DNA from: Bidens hawaiensis
Taxonomy: Eukaryota; Streptophyta; Magnoliopsida; Asterales; Asteraceae
NCBI GenBank assembly: GCA_021521415.1
Contig: JAIQDT010000229.1
Coordinates: 496,001 to 560,000, forward strand
Direction: 5' to 3'
DNA length: 64,000 nt
Shown: positions 9,778-21,502 of the stretch, in pieces
Layout of the letters: each line of letters begins with the position of its first letter
Position numbering within the stretch: the first letter of the stretch is position 1
Program-made: the position numbers and the translations under genes
The notes under the pieces: generated by a model
The model's input: the letters and a program-made list of their open reading frames with translations, nothing else
Told to the model about the DNA's origin: nothing
Databases searched by the model: none

Positions 9778-11530
9778 CTAGATTTTATCCCCCGTATTAC
9801 GGGGGTTATCTTACATTATTCGTTTTTAATATTTATATATGTATATTTGGATTTTAATTATTTTTTGCAAGAAAGTTAATAATTAATATACTTGAGGTTT
9901 GATGATAAAATGGTTTCACAAATAAATGATATGTTATAATCCGGTTTAAAAGCTATCTGGGTTTGGTGATATACATTACTCGTTTATTTTCTTTATTATA
10001 AAATTGTTTTTTAATTATAAATACTATCTTTTTTAAATAAAATAGGATATTAATTTTTAGTATATCCCTATTTTATAGGATTTTCATATCAAATATTAGA
10101 TGAGATTAATTTTTAATATAGTGAGATGTTATAACTCGTTTAAGAGCTATCTGGGTTTGGTGAGACATTTACCCGTGAATTCGGGTCAAATGCGTGGGAA
10201 ACTTTTATTTACAAATAAAGCAATCTGATGGCTTAAGAGATTGGTTGTTTTACATTTTTCGTCTCTTAATATTTATTTTTTATATTTTAATTTTATTTAT
10301 TATAAGAAAGTTAATAATATACTTAGGGTTTGATAATAAAAGGGTTTCATAAATAAATGATACACTATAACCCATTTAAAAGCTATCTGGATTTGGTGAC
10401 CCATGACCCACTTTTTTTACTATAAATTTTTTTATTAATTATTAATAATATCTTTTTATTTTTAAATTGAATCTTAAATTTTAGTATATCCCTATTTTAT
10501 TGGATTTTCATATCAAATAATTGGTAAGATTAATTTTTAATTTAATGAGATGTTATAACCTGTTTAAGTGCTATCTGGCTTTGCTAAGACCCATACCCAT
10601 GAATTTGGGTTAAATCAATGAGAGGCCTCTAGCTACAAATCAAGCAATCTAGTGGCTTCCATAAAAGGAGGGAGCGACCACATCACGACACATAAGATTT
10701 TAGGGTTTTCGTTTATATATATTACTAGATTTTATCCCCCGTATTACGGGGGTTGTTTTACATGATTCGCTTTTAATATTTATATATGTATGTTTGGATT
10801 TTAATTTTTATTTATTATAAGAAAGTTAATAATTAATATACTTGAGGCTTGATGATAAAATGGTTTCACAAATAAATGATATGTTATAATCCGGTTTAAA
10901 AGCTATCTGGGTTTGGTGATACTCATTACCCGTTTATTTTCTTTATTCTAAAATTGTTTCTTAATTATAGATAATATCTTTTTTTTAAAATAAAATAGAA
11001 TATTAATTTTTAGTATATCCATATTTTATAAGATTTTTATATCAAATATTTTATGAGATTAATTTTTAATATAATGAGATGTTATCACTCTTAAAGAGCT
11101 ATCTGGGTTTCGTGAGACCTTTACCCGTGAATTCAGGTCAAATGCGTGAGAAACCTTCATTTACAAATAAAGAAATCTGATGGCTTGAGAGAATGATTGT
11201 TTTACATTTTTTGTTTTTTAATATTTATTTTTTGGATTTTAATTTTCTTTATTGTAAGAAAGTTAATAATATACTTAGGGTTTGATGATGAAAGAGTTTC
11301 ATAAATAAATAATATGTTATAACCAGTTTAAAAGCTATTTGGATTTGGTGACCCATGACCCGCTTATGTTTTTTACTATAAAATTGTTTAGTAATTATAA
11401 ATAATATCTTTTTCTTTTTAATTTGGATATTAAATTTTAGTATATCCCTATTTTATAGGATTTTTACATCAAATAATTGGTAAGATTAATTTTTAATTTA
11501 ATGAGATGTTATAACCCGTTTAATGAGATG
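9778..11530 (-). mobile_element. Helitron-like repeat block with two 3' ends
   Basis: Two near-identical termini occur on the minus strand: hairpin CCCCCGTAATACGGGGG, then ATAAAAT, CTAG and a flanking T, at 9778-9781 and 10725-10728. Rightward lie eight diverged copies of a motif around GTTTAAAAGCTATCTGGGTT, at about 9930, 10126, 10360, 10550, 10887, 11078, 11308 and 11505. Spacing alternates between roughly 190 and 235 bp. No Rep-helicase is encoded. The arrangement fits two tandem or nested non-autonomous Helitrons. Confidence 0.6.
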
Positions 11531-11624
11531 AACACATGAGAATTGAAAATTGTGTATATATATTCTTTCTAAAATACAAAGGCAATGGCAAGCGGCTAGA
11601 TACCCAAATTCACCACACAACATG

Positions 11625-11759
11625 AAACTAACATACAAAAAGCTAACCATACGTTTATTCTTCACTCACCTAATTGGGGCATTATAGGAGCAAAACTAAC
11701 ATACAAAAAGCTAACCATACGTTTATTCTTCACTCACCTAATTGGGGCATTATAGGAGC
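11625..11759. repeat. Perfect 68-bp tandem duplication
   Basis: AAACTAACATACAAAAAGCT begins at 11625 and again at 11693, and the following ~67 bases through GGGGCATTATAGGAGC are identical. It is retained in the second 40-kb copy (51838-51972). The rest of 11760-12760 is AT-rich with nothing recognised. Confidence 0.92.
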
Positions 11760-12760
11760 GTTTTATGGATAGATAAAGCCCGTGCATCATCTCCCAGGGC
11801 ATTATGTGACGTTATAAAGGCTTGGGCGTTTTTACAATAAAACTCATATGTGTCTTTAAGTGGTAAATAATTGAAGAGTATTAAGAGATATTATATATCC
11901 ATTTCACAAGCTTTTTTTTAATTATAAAAGGTGATAATTATACAACGGAAAATGCCTCTTAAAGGACATTAACCATTACTCATAGCCTAAACTAACGAGT
12001 GTAAACAATCATAAACAATGATATAAGTATAAATTTCTATTCTCTTAGTTTGGTTCTTGCTGTAATTATTATGTGTAAGTACGTGGTAGTCAAAAAACAC
12101 ATAATTAGTTTTGAGATTTTCTATACCGTTTTCTGTTTATTTGTTGTTACGTTATTGATTTCTGTATTAATTCTTCATATCTAAAATTGTGAATCTTAGT
12201 ATACGGTATTACATGCCCAAAAGTATTAAAGGTCATTACTTTTATAGTTTCTAATCAAATTCATTTGAAATCTACACCCATTCTCAATTTTTTTTTTTAA
12301 AATTTCTGTATTTACCCTCTTTTCTAGCATTTTTTTTTATATAAAAACTTATATATTTTCCTTATAATGAGCTCTATCTAAAGCTTCTATCAACAGTTGT
12401 CTGATCTGTAAAAGCAAGAATGAGTTAACTCACGTTGATGTTGTGCATTTGATTTGTAGGGAATTAAGTAATCTAAATAAGAGGAAGTCATATTTGCCAT
12501 TTGATAAACAATTTTTTATCACTAGAAATGGTAAAACCGTCATGCCTTTTGGATTTAAATTTTATATCACTATGTTAGAAATAGTATAATTACTTCCCAT
12601 TAAGTTCTTGAACCTTTTCTTTTGTACATGAGTTCTTTGACTTCTTTATAGTGAAGACTAACTGTATTTTTGTGTCTGACACTAACATAATAAGAATTTT
12701 AGTTTTGTGACCTTAAAATTATGGACGGATTTGTACAAAATATGTTTCTAGCAATCTTTT

Positions 12761-12893
12761 TGTTATGAAATTGGATCAATGAATCAATATCAAGAACAAT
12801 CAACACTACTATTATTATCATGAATTGAAATTACAGACTATTGTGATTGATTACAGAGAAAAACAAGAAAACGAAAGTAAAACCCTAACTACG
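12761..12893 (-). repeat. Copia 3' LTR
   Basis: 133 bp, matching 18303-18435 with one visible mismatch. On the minus strand it ends TAACA, a canonical CA end. Its start is not a canonical TG, so the LTR may begin a few bases further into CTAATCACG. Confidence 0.85.
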
Positions 12894-13096
12894 TGATTAG
12901 CCCCCTTTTATCAACCTCTAACAGCTATAACAAACTTAATTACACTATTAACAACATCAGTCCCTGAACTATAGAAAAGTTACACACCTACCCAATACAT
13001 TTATAACACAATTCTTAAGTTTATGACACACCTGCCCAATACATTTATGACACAACTCTTAACAATCTCTACCTTGTCATCAATGCTCTCCAATGT

Positions 13097-14772
13097 TTAA
13101 AAGATACAAAATTGAAACTTTGAACCTGGCAACACCTTAGTAAACATGTCAGCACCATTTTCCATTGTATCTACTTCTTTAATCATCACTTCTTTTGCTC
13201 TAACAATATCCCTTATAAAATGAAACTTAACATTTATATGTTTAGTTCTTTCATGATAAACTACATTCTTTGTAAACTGCACTGCACCCTGATTATCACA
13301 AAAAACTATCGGTTAGACCAAACTACCCCTCAGCTCAGAAATAAAACCTTTAAGCCACAATGCTTCTTTAACTGCTTCAGTAAGAGCTACATACTCAGCC
13401 TTTGTGGTAGAAAGAGCTACAATCTTCTGTAAGGAAGCTTTCCAACTAATCAAAGATCCCCAAACTGTAAAAGCATAACTTGTCATAGGCTTACCATTAT
13501 CCAGATCTTTAGCAACGTCTGAGTCTGCATATCCATCAACCCCTTTATCAATAGAACCTTTTCCAAAAATTAAACCAACACCTTTGAAACCCTGCAAATA
13601 CCTCAATATCCATTTTACAGCCTCCCAATGACTCTTACCAGGCTTTGAAATATATCTACTAACTAGACTAACTGCATATCCCAAGTCAGGCCTAGTACAT
13701 ACCATAAGATACATCAAACTCCCTACAACATTAGCATAAGGCATATTACTCATAAAAACTTCATCCTCTTCTGATACAGGACTGTCCTTATCAGAAAGTT
13801 TAAAATGAGTAGCTAATCGAGTACTAACTGCTTTACAATGACTCATAGCACAATTTGACAATACCTTATTAGTATAAGCATTCTGAGTCAAGTATAACAA
13901 ATCTTGATCTCTGTTTCTGGTAATCTCCATACCCAAAATCCTTTTTGCTTCACCAAGCTCTTTCATGTCAAATTCCCTTTTTAACAAATCTTTAGTATCT
14001 TGAATTACTTGTTTGTCTTTACAAGCAACCAACATGTCATCTACATACAGCAATAGATAGACATACTGACCATCTTTATACTCTTTGAAGTAAACACAGC
14101 TATCAAACTTACTTCTATTAAAACCATTAGTCACCATGTATTGATCAAAGCTCAAATACCGTTGCCTAGGCGACTGCCTTAACCCATATAAAGATCTTAA
14201 CAACAAACAAACTTTCCCGTTTTGCCCCTCAACCTCAAAACCTTGTGGTTGATGCATATATATCTTTTCTTCCAAATTTCCATGAAAAAATGTTGTCTTT
14301 ACATCAAGTTGTTCCAGTTCATAATCTTCTTGAGCTGTTAATGCCAATATTAACCCAATAGAATATGCAATCTCACAACAGGTGAATAGATCTTATTATA
14401 ATCTATACCAGCCTTCTGTGAGAATCCCTTTGCTACTAGCCTTTCTTTATACCTAGGCTGCTTTCCTGGCATTCCTTCCTTGATCTTGTAAATCCAATTG
14501 CAGGATACAAATCTTTGTTTCTCAGGCTTATCAACCAATAACCAAGTCCCATTCTTATTCAAAGAATTCATTTCTTCATTCATAGCTTGCAACCATTTAT
14601 CCTTGTCTATTGAATTTATTGCTTCAGAATATGACAATGGTTTAGTTAAACTTTCCTCTTGTGCCACACTAAGTACAAATGCTGATATATCATCAACATC
14701 TCTGTATCTTAAAGGAGGAATTACATGCCTTCTTTCTCTATCTCTAGCCAAACTATACCCTGTCTGACTCAT
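13097..14772 (-). pseudogene. Copia reverse transcriptase-RNase H, broken
   Basis: Residues from 14772 to 14350 match the RVT_2 N-terminal part (WLQAMNEEMNSL, NGTWLLVDKP, RYKERLVAKGFSQ, GIDY). A frameshift near 14350 moves the frame. The next segment, to 13313, holds the DVKTTFFHG motif, the catalytic YVDDML box and LGMEITR, then the RNase H start (YADSD, ALSTTKAEYVAL). A TAA at 13313 interrupts RNase H just before a further conserved segment, and the frame continues to 13097. A small indel near 13107 changes the C-terminus relative to the second copy. Catalytic motifs persist, but no intact polyprotein can be made. Confidence 0.92.
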
Positions 14773-14775
14773 ATT

Positions 14776-16310
14776 TCAAGAATTACCCCTGTCTTCATTT
14801 TCAGTAGAACTAACTGCACTTCCATGTTCATATACTTCTTTAATGGGCTCCACCTCAACTTGAACCCTTTGATCAATCTTACTTTCACCAGTTGACCCCT
14901 TAATAACATCTTTGTAAATAACATCTTCTTGAAACACAACATTTCTACTGACTATAACCCTGGGTCCTTCACCATCAAGTCTCCATAGTTTATATCCTTT
15001 AACTTCGTCAGGATATTCAATCATCACACATTTAACAGCTCTTGGTTCCAGTTTTCCTTGGCTAATATGTGAGTAAGCCAAGCAGCCAAAAGTCTTTAAA
15101 TTACTATAATCAGTTTTAACACCAGACCATTTCTCCGTAGGAACCATCATATCTATTGCACTAGATGGAGTCCTATTAACTAGATATGCTGCAGTCTTCA
15201 CAGCTTCTGCCCAAAACCCTTTGGGCATCCCTGCAGATATCAACGTACATCTAACCCTTTCAAGTAAAGTCCTGTTCATTCTTTCTACTAATCCATTCTG
15301 CTGAGGAGTTCCAGGAATGGTTAAATGCCTTGCTATTCCTCTGTCCTTACAGTAGTTATTAAACTCACCACTACAGAATTCTAATCCATTGTCAGTTCTT
15401 AGTTTCTTAACTCTTCTTTCTTTCTGTGTTTCAACTAAAATTTCCCAATCTTTGAACATACTAAAGGCATCAGACTTATTCTTTAGAATATATACCCATA
15501 CTCTTCATGAATAATCATCAATGATAGAAAGAAAATAAGAAACTCCACCTAAAGACTTATGTTTTGTAGGTCCTTAACAATCAGCATGTACATAATCCAA
15601 TACTCCTTGGACTTATGTATCCCTTTAGGAAAACTAACCCTTTTAGCTTTACCTAAAATACAGTTTTCACAAGATCCTACATCACAACGTACAAGATCTT
15701 TTATTACCTCTTGCTACTTTAGTTCCATCGGGCCCATTTCACTTACATGGCGAAGCCTATTATGCCACAATTTTGCAATATTGACTGTTTTGCCCTTAGC
15801 AACTGAAACAATCCCCAATATTGCAGTCCCATCTAAAACATAGATGCTATTTTCCCCTTTGGATCCATACGTTACAACCATTGAGCCCTTTATCACCCTG
15901 GCTTTGCCATTCTTCAAACTCACACCATATCCATTTCTTTCAAATGTACCAAAGGAAATTAAATTTTTGGTTAATGATGGGATATACCTAACATTGGTTA
16001 ACTCAACCTCTGTTCCATTATCCAAACTTAAAGCTACAATACCATGTCCCTTAATGGAGCATGTTCTATCATCACCTAGCTTTACTACCCTAAGATCCTC
16101 TAATTTCAAATCCTTAAAACATTCTCTATTAGGTGTCCTATGGTATGAACACCCTGAATCCATAATCCAACCACCATTACAACTATCCTTAGATACTACA
16201 CATACATCTGCACTGTCATAACCATCCAAAGGATCATCTACATTGTTACCTTGAGGCTTAGAAGAACCTTCTGCTTTCTTCTTCTTATTTCTTTCAGGAC
16301 AATCCCTCTT
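14776..16310 (-). pseudogene. Copia protease-integrase, broken
   Basis: Protease active site MDSGCS lies near 16165. The GAG-pre-integrase segment LWHNRLRH follows near 15765. The integrase core carries the TDNG aspartate and the NGLVERMNR glutamate (15400-15290). The region 15460-15720, which holds the first catalytic aspartate (HAD), contains in-frame stops and small indels. A one-base length difference near 15607 distinguishes it from the second copy. Confidence 0.9.
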
Positions 16311-17018
16311 TTAGTGTTTATCCGAATTACAAATAAAACACCTCATGATTCTTTTTGGTTTTGACTTAGACCTTCCTGCACCTTTTGTTCTTTGACTCCT
16401 CTGTTCTAGTCTTCCTCTTACAAATAAGCCATCACCCATATCTTCTTGAGTTTCCACCCTTTTATTCAGTTCTTTGGAATTTAGGGCAGCAAGAACATCT
16501 TCCATGGATAGTGTATCCCTCCCATACATGAGAGTATCCACAAAATGTTCATAGGTTGAAGGCAAAGATGAGAGAAAGATGATTGCCTGATCTTCATCTT
16601 CTAATTCAACTTCAATATTCTCTAGATCAAGAATTATTTTGTTGAATTCATTAGTATGACTTTCTAATGACTTACCCGAAGTCATTTGGAAAGTGTAGAG
16701 TCTTTTCTTCAAATATAGCCTATTTGCTAGTGATTTGGTCATGTACAGGGTTTCAAGTTTTGCCCAAACTCCAGTCGCCGTGATTTCCTTTGAGACTTCA
16801 CGAAGAACACGATCACCGAGGCTTAAAATGATTGTTGAATGTGCCTTCTCTAAGATATCTTTCTTTTCTTCATCTGTAAACCCTTTTGGCATGTTTGGCT
16901 CTCCTGACAAGGCATCGGAGATACCTTGTTGAACCAGTAGAGCCCTCATTTTCACCCTCTAGAGCGAGAAATCATTCTTACCATCGAATTTCTCCAATTC
17001 GAACTTCGTTGACACCAT
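16311..17018 (-). pseudogene. Copia gag, broken
   Basis: The ATG at 17018 opens a frame with an amber stop after 19 codons (16959-16961). It then reads on as a UBN2-type copia gag (LYLKKRLYTFQM, LSSLPSTYEHF) with a basic tail. The CX2CX4HX4C zinc knuckle (CFIC...) is cut by a TAA at 16311-16313, immediately after its histidine. The upstream leader is split from the primer site by solo LTR 2. Confidence 0.88.
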
Positions 17019-17072
17019 CTTGATTGACTTCAGCGGAACAAATGATCAATTTCTTTAGATTCGAGCCAATGA

Positions 17073-18292
17073 GGCTCTGACATAGGCTGTCGCGGTCTAC
17101 TCAAACAATTAATTTTAAGACTTAAATACCTATAATAAGTACGGGTAAGTAGGTCGTCTCCTCAGGGACTCAAGGAAAGTGCTAATTTTAATACTACTAA
17201 TTTAATTATTAAACTAAGTCGGACAGACGATGTCAAGCGGTTTTTAGAAAAAGATTAATTAAAACTAAATAATTACTTAAAAACGATTTGTAAATAATAT
17301 TAATGAAAAGCATTCATTCTAGGTTCGGGTTATGTGTTCCATGCGTTAATCACAGATTCTCTCGTCTTTGGTGCTATAATAATTGCTAGTCCTATGGTTT
17401 GATTTATGATGATAAACGATACCCTAGCCGAATTGTTGACACAAATGAACCCGGACTCCACAATTGTCAAATCTATGTCTAGGAAAACAAACTCAATGAT
17501 AAGGTTTGATGATTTTAGTTCAATGACACAACAGCTTAAACCCTAAATGTTGGTGAACAACCAAACAAACGTTACACAACTCAATAATCGCAAACACAAA
17601 CTTTAATCAACCAAATAACTAATTAAGCAAGACAAATTCATATAAAATCAATCAAGCTATAACGATTAAGCATAAGAATATGATCATAACAGTATTTCAC
17701 ACAAAACCTTAGCATAGAACGAACAAAAACTTAGCCAAGCATCGACATATTGATTATATCACTTATCTTGATGAACATGCAAACCCGAGATGAACCGGAA
17801 GCCTTGGAATGGTGGAAAATCGTCCTAAGCAGCCTCTTTTGCCTTTGGAAGTCATCAAAAACCGATTGGGGAGGTTAAGAGGTTTATATAAGGCAAACCT
17901 AAATTTTTGGCCGACTTAAGCATCTTCGTGTATCGCGAAGATGATAGGCGCGCTTCTTCGCGTATCGCGAAGGACAAAATAGTCGCGGCCTAATTTCTGC
18001 AACTTCGCGTATCGCGAAGTTGCCGTTCTTTGCATCTTCGCGTATCGCGAAGATGTAAAACTTTAGATTTTTTTTATTTAATCTTCTTGAATGCCTCGTG
18101 ATGCGTGCACGTCCAATCTCTCACTTCTCGATCTTCATTCAAAGCTCGTAAATATCCTCGTTAAGCTCTAAAGCTTCCAATGTCCTGAAAACACATAACA
18201 ATGCTTGAAGTACCAATGTTCATTCGATTATTTAACTAAAATTAACTAATTAATATATAAAATAAACCAACTTTTACCCAACCATCAGGCTC
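17073..18292 (-). mobile_element. Solo LTR 2 nested in the copia leader, target duplication GGCTC
   Basis: The LTR is 17078-18287 (1210 bp). It begins TGACATAGG and ends CCAACCATCA on plus, with GGCTC on both sides. It belongs to the same family as solo LTR 1, in the same minus orientation. Its target is the first bases downstream of the copia primer site, so GGCTC is part of the GGCTCTGATACCA primer-site complement. Three perfect CTTCGCGTATCGCGAAG-type hairpins and a fourth variant lie at about 17925-18055. A TATATAAACC box is on the minus strand near 17885. Confidence 0.92.
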
Positions 18293-18300
18293 TGATACCA
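18288..18300 (-). other. Copia primer binding site (initiator Met tRNA)
   Basis: The minus strand reads TGGTATCAGAGCC two bases inside the 5' LTR. This is the classical copia site complementary to initiator methionine tRNA. Confidence 0.93.
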
Positions 18301-18302
18301 AT

Positions 18303-18435
18303 TGTTATGAAATTGGATCAATGAATCAATATCAAGAACAATCAACACTACTATTATTATCACGAATTGAAATTACAGACTATTGTGATTGATTACAGAG
18401 AAAAACAAGAAAACGAAAGTAAAACCCTAACTACG
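18303..18435 (-). repeat. Copia 5' LTR
   Basis: 133 bp. Its outer end (CTAACTACG) abuts a truncated gypsy LTR at 18436 with no target duplication. This marks a rearrangement junction. Confidence 0.88.
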
Positions 18436-19577
18436 GATTGGAGACTTTAACGAGCATGGAATGATATCTCGAGATGACCGGAGCATAACTTGAAGTCTTT
18501 GGAAGTGTTAGAAGGATTTGAGAAGAGTTTGGATGAGAAACATAAAGCCGATGCTAAAACTGAACAAGATGTGTTCACAAAAAGCGACCATGAAGTAAAA
18601 CAAGCATATCCTGGGCTAGAAAATGAGTTACGGGACCCATAATATATGAATTTTGAGTTTCTCGACGAGAAGAATCCAAATATGAGGTTATATTCCATCG
18701 CGTAGCACGATGGAATGGGCATATAGCCATCGCGCTACGCGATGGTCCCTGTAGTCGGGAAAGTTAGGGTTTGATGTTTTATTTCGTTTGGACGACCCTA
18801 GACGCCATCATTCACTATCCAGGTGATCTTCAGAGAAGAAGAGAGGAGAACCATCACTTCCAATCGTCTCAAGGTCCCGTGCATGATACTATTCATTATA
18901 ACCGAAGCCCGAGAGATGCCGAGACGCGGCTAGATCCTTCGAGTGATACCCGGGATATATAGTTTGTAATCTTTCAGTTATTTTCTCCTGTACTAGAACG
19001 ATTGATTGTAATTATTTTGATATTAATCTATGAGTATTGATGTCTAGTATTGTTGCGCACAACGTCAGTTTAGGTTTATTTTGATCAGAACGATTAGTGT
19101 GCCAGTTACTATGATAATTGCTTATAGGATTGTTTTGACCTGTTAATAGCAAGAAAACATATGTTTGCCCTTAGTTGAGTCACACTGACAGAGACCGTTT
19201 GATAACCAGTGCCGTGTGTTAGCGAGCATGGATGCCTAAGGTTTAACCGGTTAGTCAGTCTGCAGTTGACATAGGATAGTTTATCTGTTAAGTTGCATGA
19301 GATTGCTATTTGATTGCTCACTTGAATTCCCGAGTGTGATTTGCTTTGTTGACTGATTGAATCTTTGATTATTTGTTCGTTTACTATAAAACCAAACTGT
19401 TTGCTAGTGTGATCAGCACTTTGTTAATTGAATTACTTCATAATGTTTGGAATTGGTTTCACTTTACACTGACCCCATACTCCTCGTGGTTCGACACCCT
19501 ACTTACCCTGACTAGTTTAAGGTGATTTGGACACTTATTTGTATTGTTTTTGACTAGATAGCGACGGTCTAGCATCA
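18436..19577 (+). mobile_element. Gypsy LTR truncated at its 5' end
   Basis: Homologous to the full LTRs at 27541-28804 and 36817-38080 but missing about the first 120 bp. It starts at ATTGGAGACT next to the copia LTR and ends in CATCA. It contains the paired hairpins, one arm altered (TAGCACGATGG). Short open frames inside it are LTR sequence, not genes. Confidence 0.9.
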
Positions 19578-20072
19578 CCGGTTGCAATGGAGCTTTTCCG
19601 GTTTATTTATTTTGTTGGAAGGTTTTAGCTGGCGGTGTGTGGTTTGTTAGCAATGGACATGAGGAATTGTTTGTTTTGAGCCTCTTTGTTTTGTAATGAC
19701 TATTCTGATATGTCGATTTGAGTAAATTGGTTTTATTTTTTCTTTGTTATCTCTTTTTTTTGGGTCAATATGGTTCTTTTCATAGTTTCGCAACCGTGAG
19801 GTCAAAATATCTCCCGCGCAATGCACGGGTTACAAAGCCTATTTAATATAAAATACTATCCAATTTTTAATACTAACTAGTTAATTTTAAAAGATTTAGG
19901 TTACTTTGAAGATAGGCGTTTTGCATTAAACATGGACCTATATATGGTGACTGAATTACTTGCAGAAACCAAAATCTTGAGGCTGGAGTACTTCTTGCAC
20001 AGAAAGTCTATTTAAAATATGAGAATGAATCGACATATAAATTGTAAATGAAAAATTAACAATGTGGAACCA

Positions 20073-20126
20073 TGGTCGGGTGGTAAGCAACTATCTTTTC
20101 TTATGAAGCAACTTGGGTTCAATTCC
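20073..20126 (+). other. tRNA-like Pol III promoter pair, possible SINE head
   Basis: A B box GGTTCAATTCC lies at 20116-20126 with an A-box-like TGGTCGGGTGG at 20073-20083. The spacing (~43 nt) and order match a tRNA-derived SINE head. No cloverleaf folds by eye, so it is not called a tRNA. Copies lie at 29297-29350, 38575-38627 and 60290-60343. Confidence 0.4.
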
Positions 20127-20714
20127 CTGTTTTAGTAGTTTTTCTAATTTTATATTTCATTTTCTTTTCTAACTGGTTGTATAAGTTTTAGAAAACATCA
20201 CCCGATAGAAATCAAATTTAATTGATTTCATGAAATATACATATACATCTTCTTATATTTAATTAAGTGGTGTTTGCATTTGTAGTCAGTAAATATATGT
20301 TTTCATCATTTTAATGACTATTTTAGTTTCAACATAAACAATAAACATTGCCTTTCATTATGAGTGATGATTATTTGAAAATTTTTTGCATTTGTTACAT
20401 TGAAAGGGAGCTCCTTCAAAAAGTTGCGGTCGAAGATGTAATGCAACATTTTTAAAAGATGAAAACTCATACAGAACAACTATAGAGTGTTATTTTCTTT
20501 TTTAATTCAAAAAGACCATCGTATTTATATTATGTGTTTTCTAATTTCTAATAACGATTTTGTTTTTAGTTATTATGTCATATTTTTTTATGTCCATGAC
20601 CTAAACCAAACGACCCGAACCGTCAAAACGATGAACCCACTGGCAAAAAATTGCTGGATCCGCTGCTGATTAAACATGCTTTTGTATTTATTGTCAGTTA
20701 TGTATGTTTATGTC

Positions 20715-20748
<34 letters not shown>

Positions 20749-20751
<3 letters not shown>

Positions 20752-21458
20752 AGAGGATCAAGAGAAAACTCACCTTTAAAAAGAAAACTAAAAAACTCCT
20801 AAAAACTTTTAAAGAATTATTTTTAATTAAAAATAAAAAAATATTTTTAAAATTCTGTTTTAGCCATTATTCTTATATTTTCTTATATTTCACTCAAAAA
20901 ATAAAAAAAAAATAAAAAATAAAAAAAACTGTTATAATGCACATACGTATTACTATGCGATACCGTTGTATTACACATGTGTATTACTATGTACTTTTGA
21001 GTTTAATAGTGTTTTATTGCATATATTCAATATTTGTGTATTGTATATGTGTAGTAGTGTTGTATTATATAGAAAAAAAATAATAATAAAATAAAATCCG
21101 ATGTGGTGCACATGTGCGTTAATGTTGTATTACACATATGTACTAATGTGTATTCGATGTGTCTATTAGTCTTATATTGCATATATAAAATAGTGTGTAT
21201 CAAATATGTGCAATAGTGTTGTATTATATGCAATACAAACACTTTTGCATATATGCAATACATACAATTACACATGCGCACTATACCAACGAGGTTATCC
21301 ACAAGTTATTTTTTTTTTGAACCAATAACAATATATAAAAATAATGGAAAAAAAGAAACTACAAAAAAATTTTAAAAAAAGTTAAAAATAGTTTTTTAGA
21401 AGTTTTTATGAGTATTTAAGTTTTCTCTTTAAGAGGAGTTTTTACTAGAACCCACCCC
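20749..21458. mobile_element. TA-flanked MITE with long imperfect TIRs (in X1)
   Basis: The ~710-bp element starts GGGAGAGGATCAAGAGAAAA and its end, read in complement, starts GGGGTGGGTTCTAGTAAAAA. The two ends align over about 80 bp. TA microsatellites lie immediately outside both ends, so the insertion target was probably a TA repeat. The interior is built of variants of TGTATTACACATGTGTA. Reading frames here are low-complexity artefacts. Copies: 30039-30758, 39286-39969, 60960-61669. Confidence 0.8.
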
Positions 21459-21459
21459 T

Positions 21460-21502
<43 letters not shown>

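Larger units (their letters stand above)
12761..18435 (-). mobile_element. Degenerate Ty1/copia retrotransposon (copy 1)
   Basis: Minus-strand order: 133-bp LTR (18303-18435), primer site (18288-18300), interrupted leader, gag, protease, integrase, reverse transcriptase, RNase H, A/G-rich tract AAAAGGGGG near 12900, 133-bp LTR (12761-12893). The protease-integrase-RT-RH order is diagnostic of copia. The two LTRs differ at one base that I can see (12832 region, ATG versus ACG), so insertion was recent even though the coding region is broken. No target duplication is found: left flank ATCTTTT, right flank directly a gypsy LTR. Confidence 0.93.

Noticed and set aside
12761..18435. Active copia element despite near-identical LTRs
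   Set aside because: Stops in gag, integrase and RNase H, a frameshift in RT, and a solo LTR between primer site and gag.
18447..19321. Repeated ~60-90-codon frames also seen near 27642, 36918 and 58664
   Set aside because: All fall inside gypsy LTR sequence and have no protein similarity I recognise.
19813..19829. Helitron 3' end at hairpin CCCGCGCAATGCACGGG in the X spacers
   Set aside because: No CTRR follows the hairpin at the right distance on either strand.
20063..20135. Functional tRNA gene
   Set aside because: A and B boxes are present, but I could not form an acceptor stem or anticodon arm by eye.
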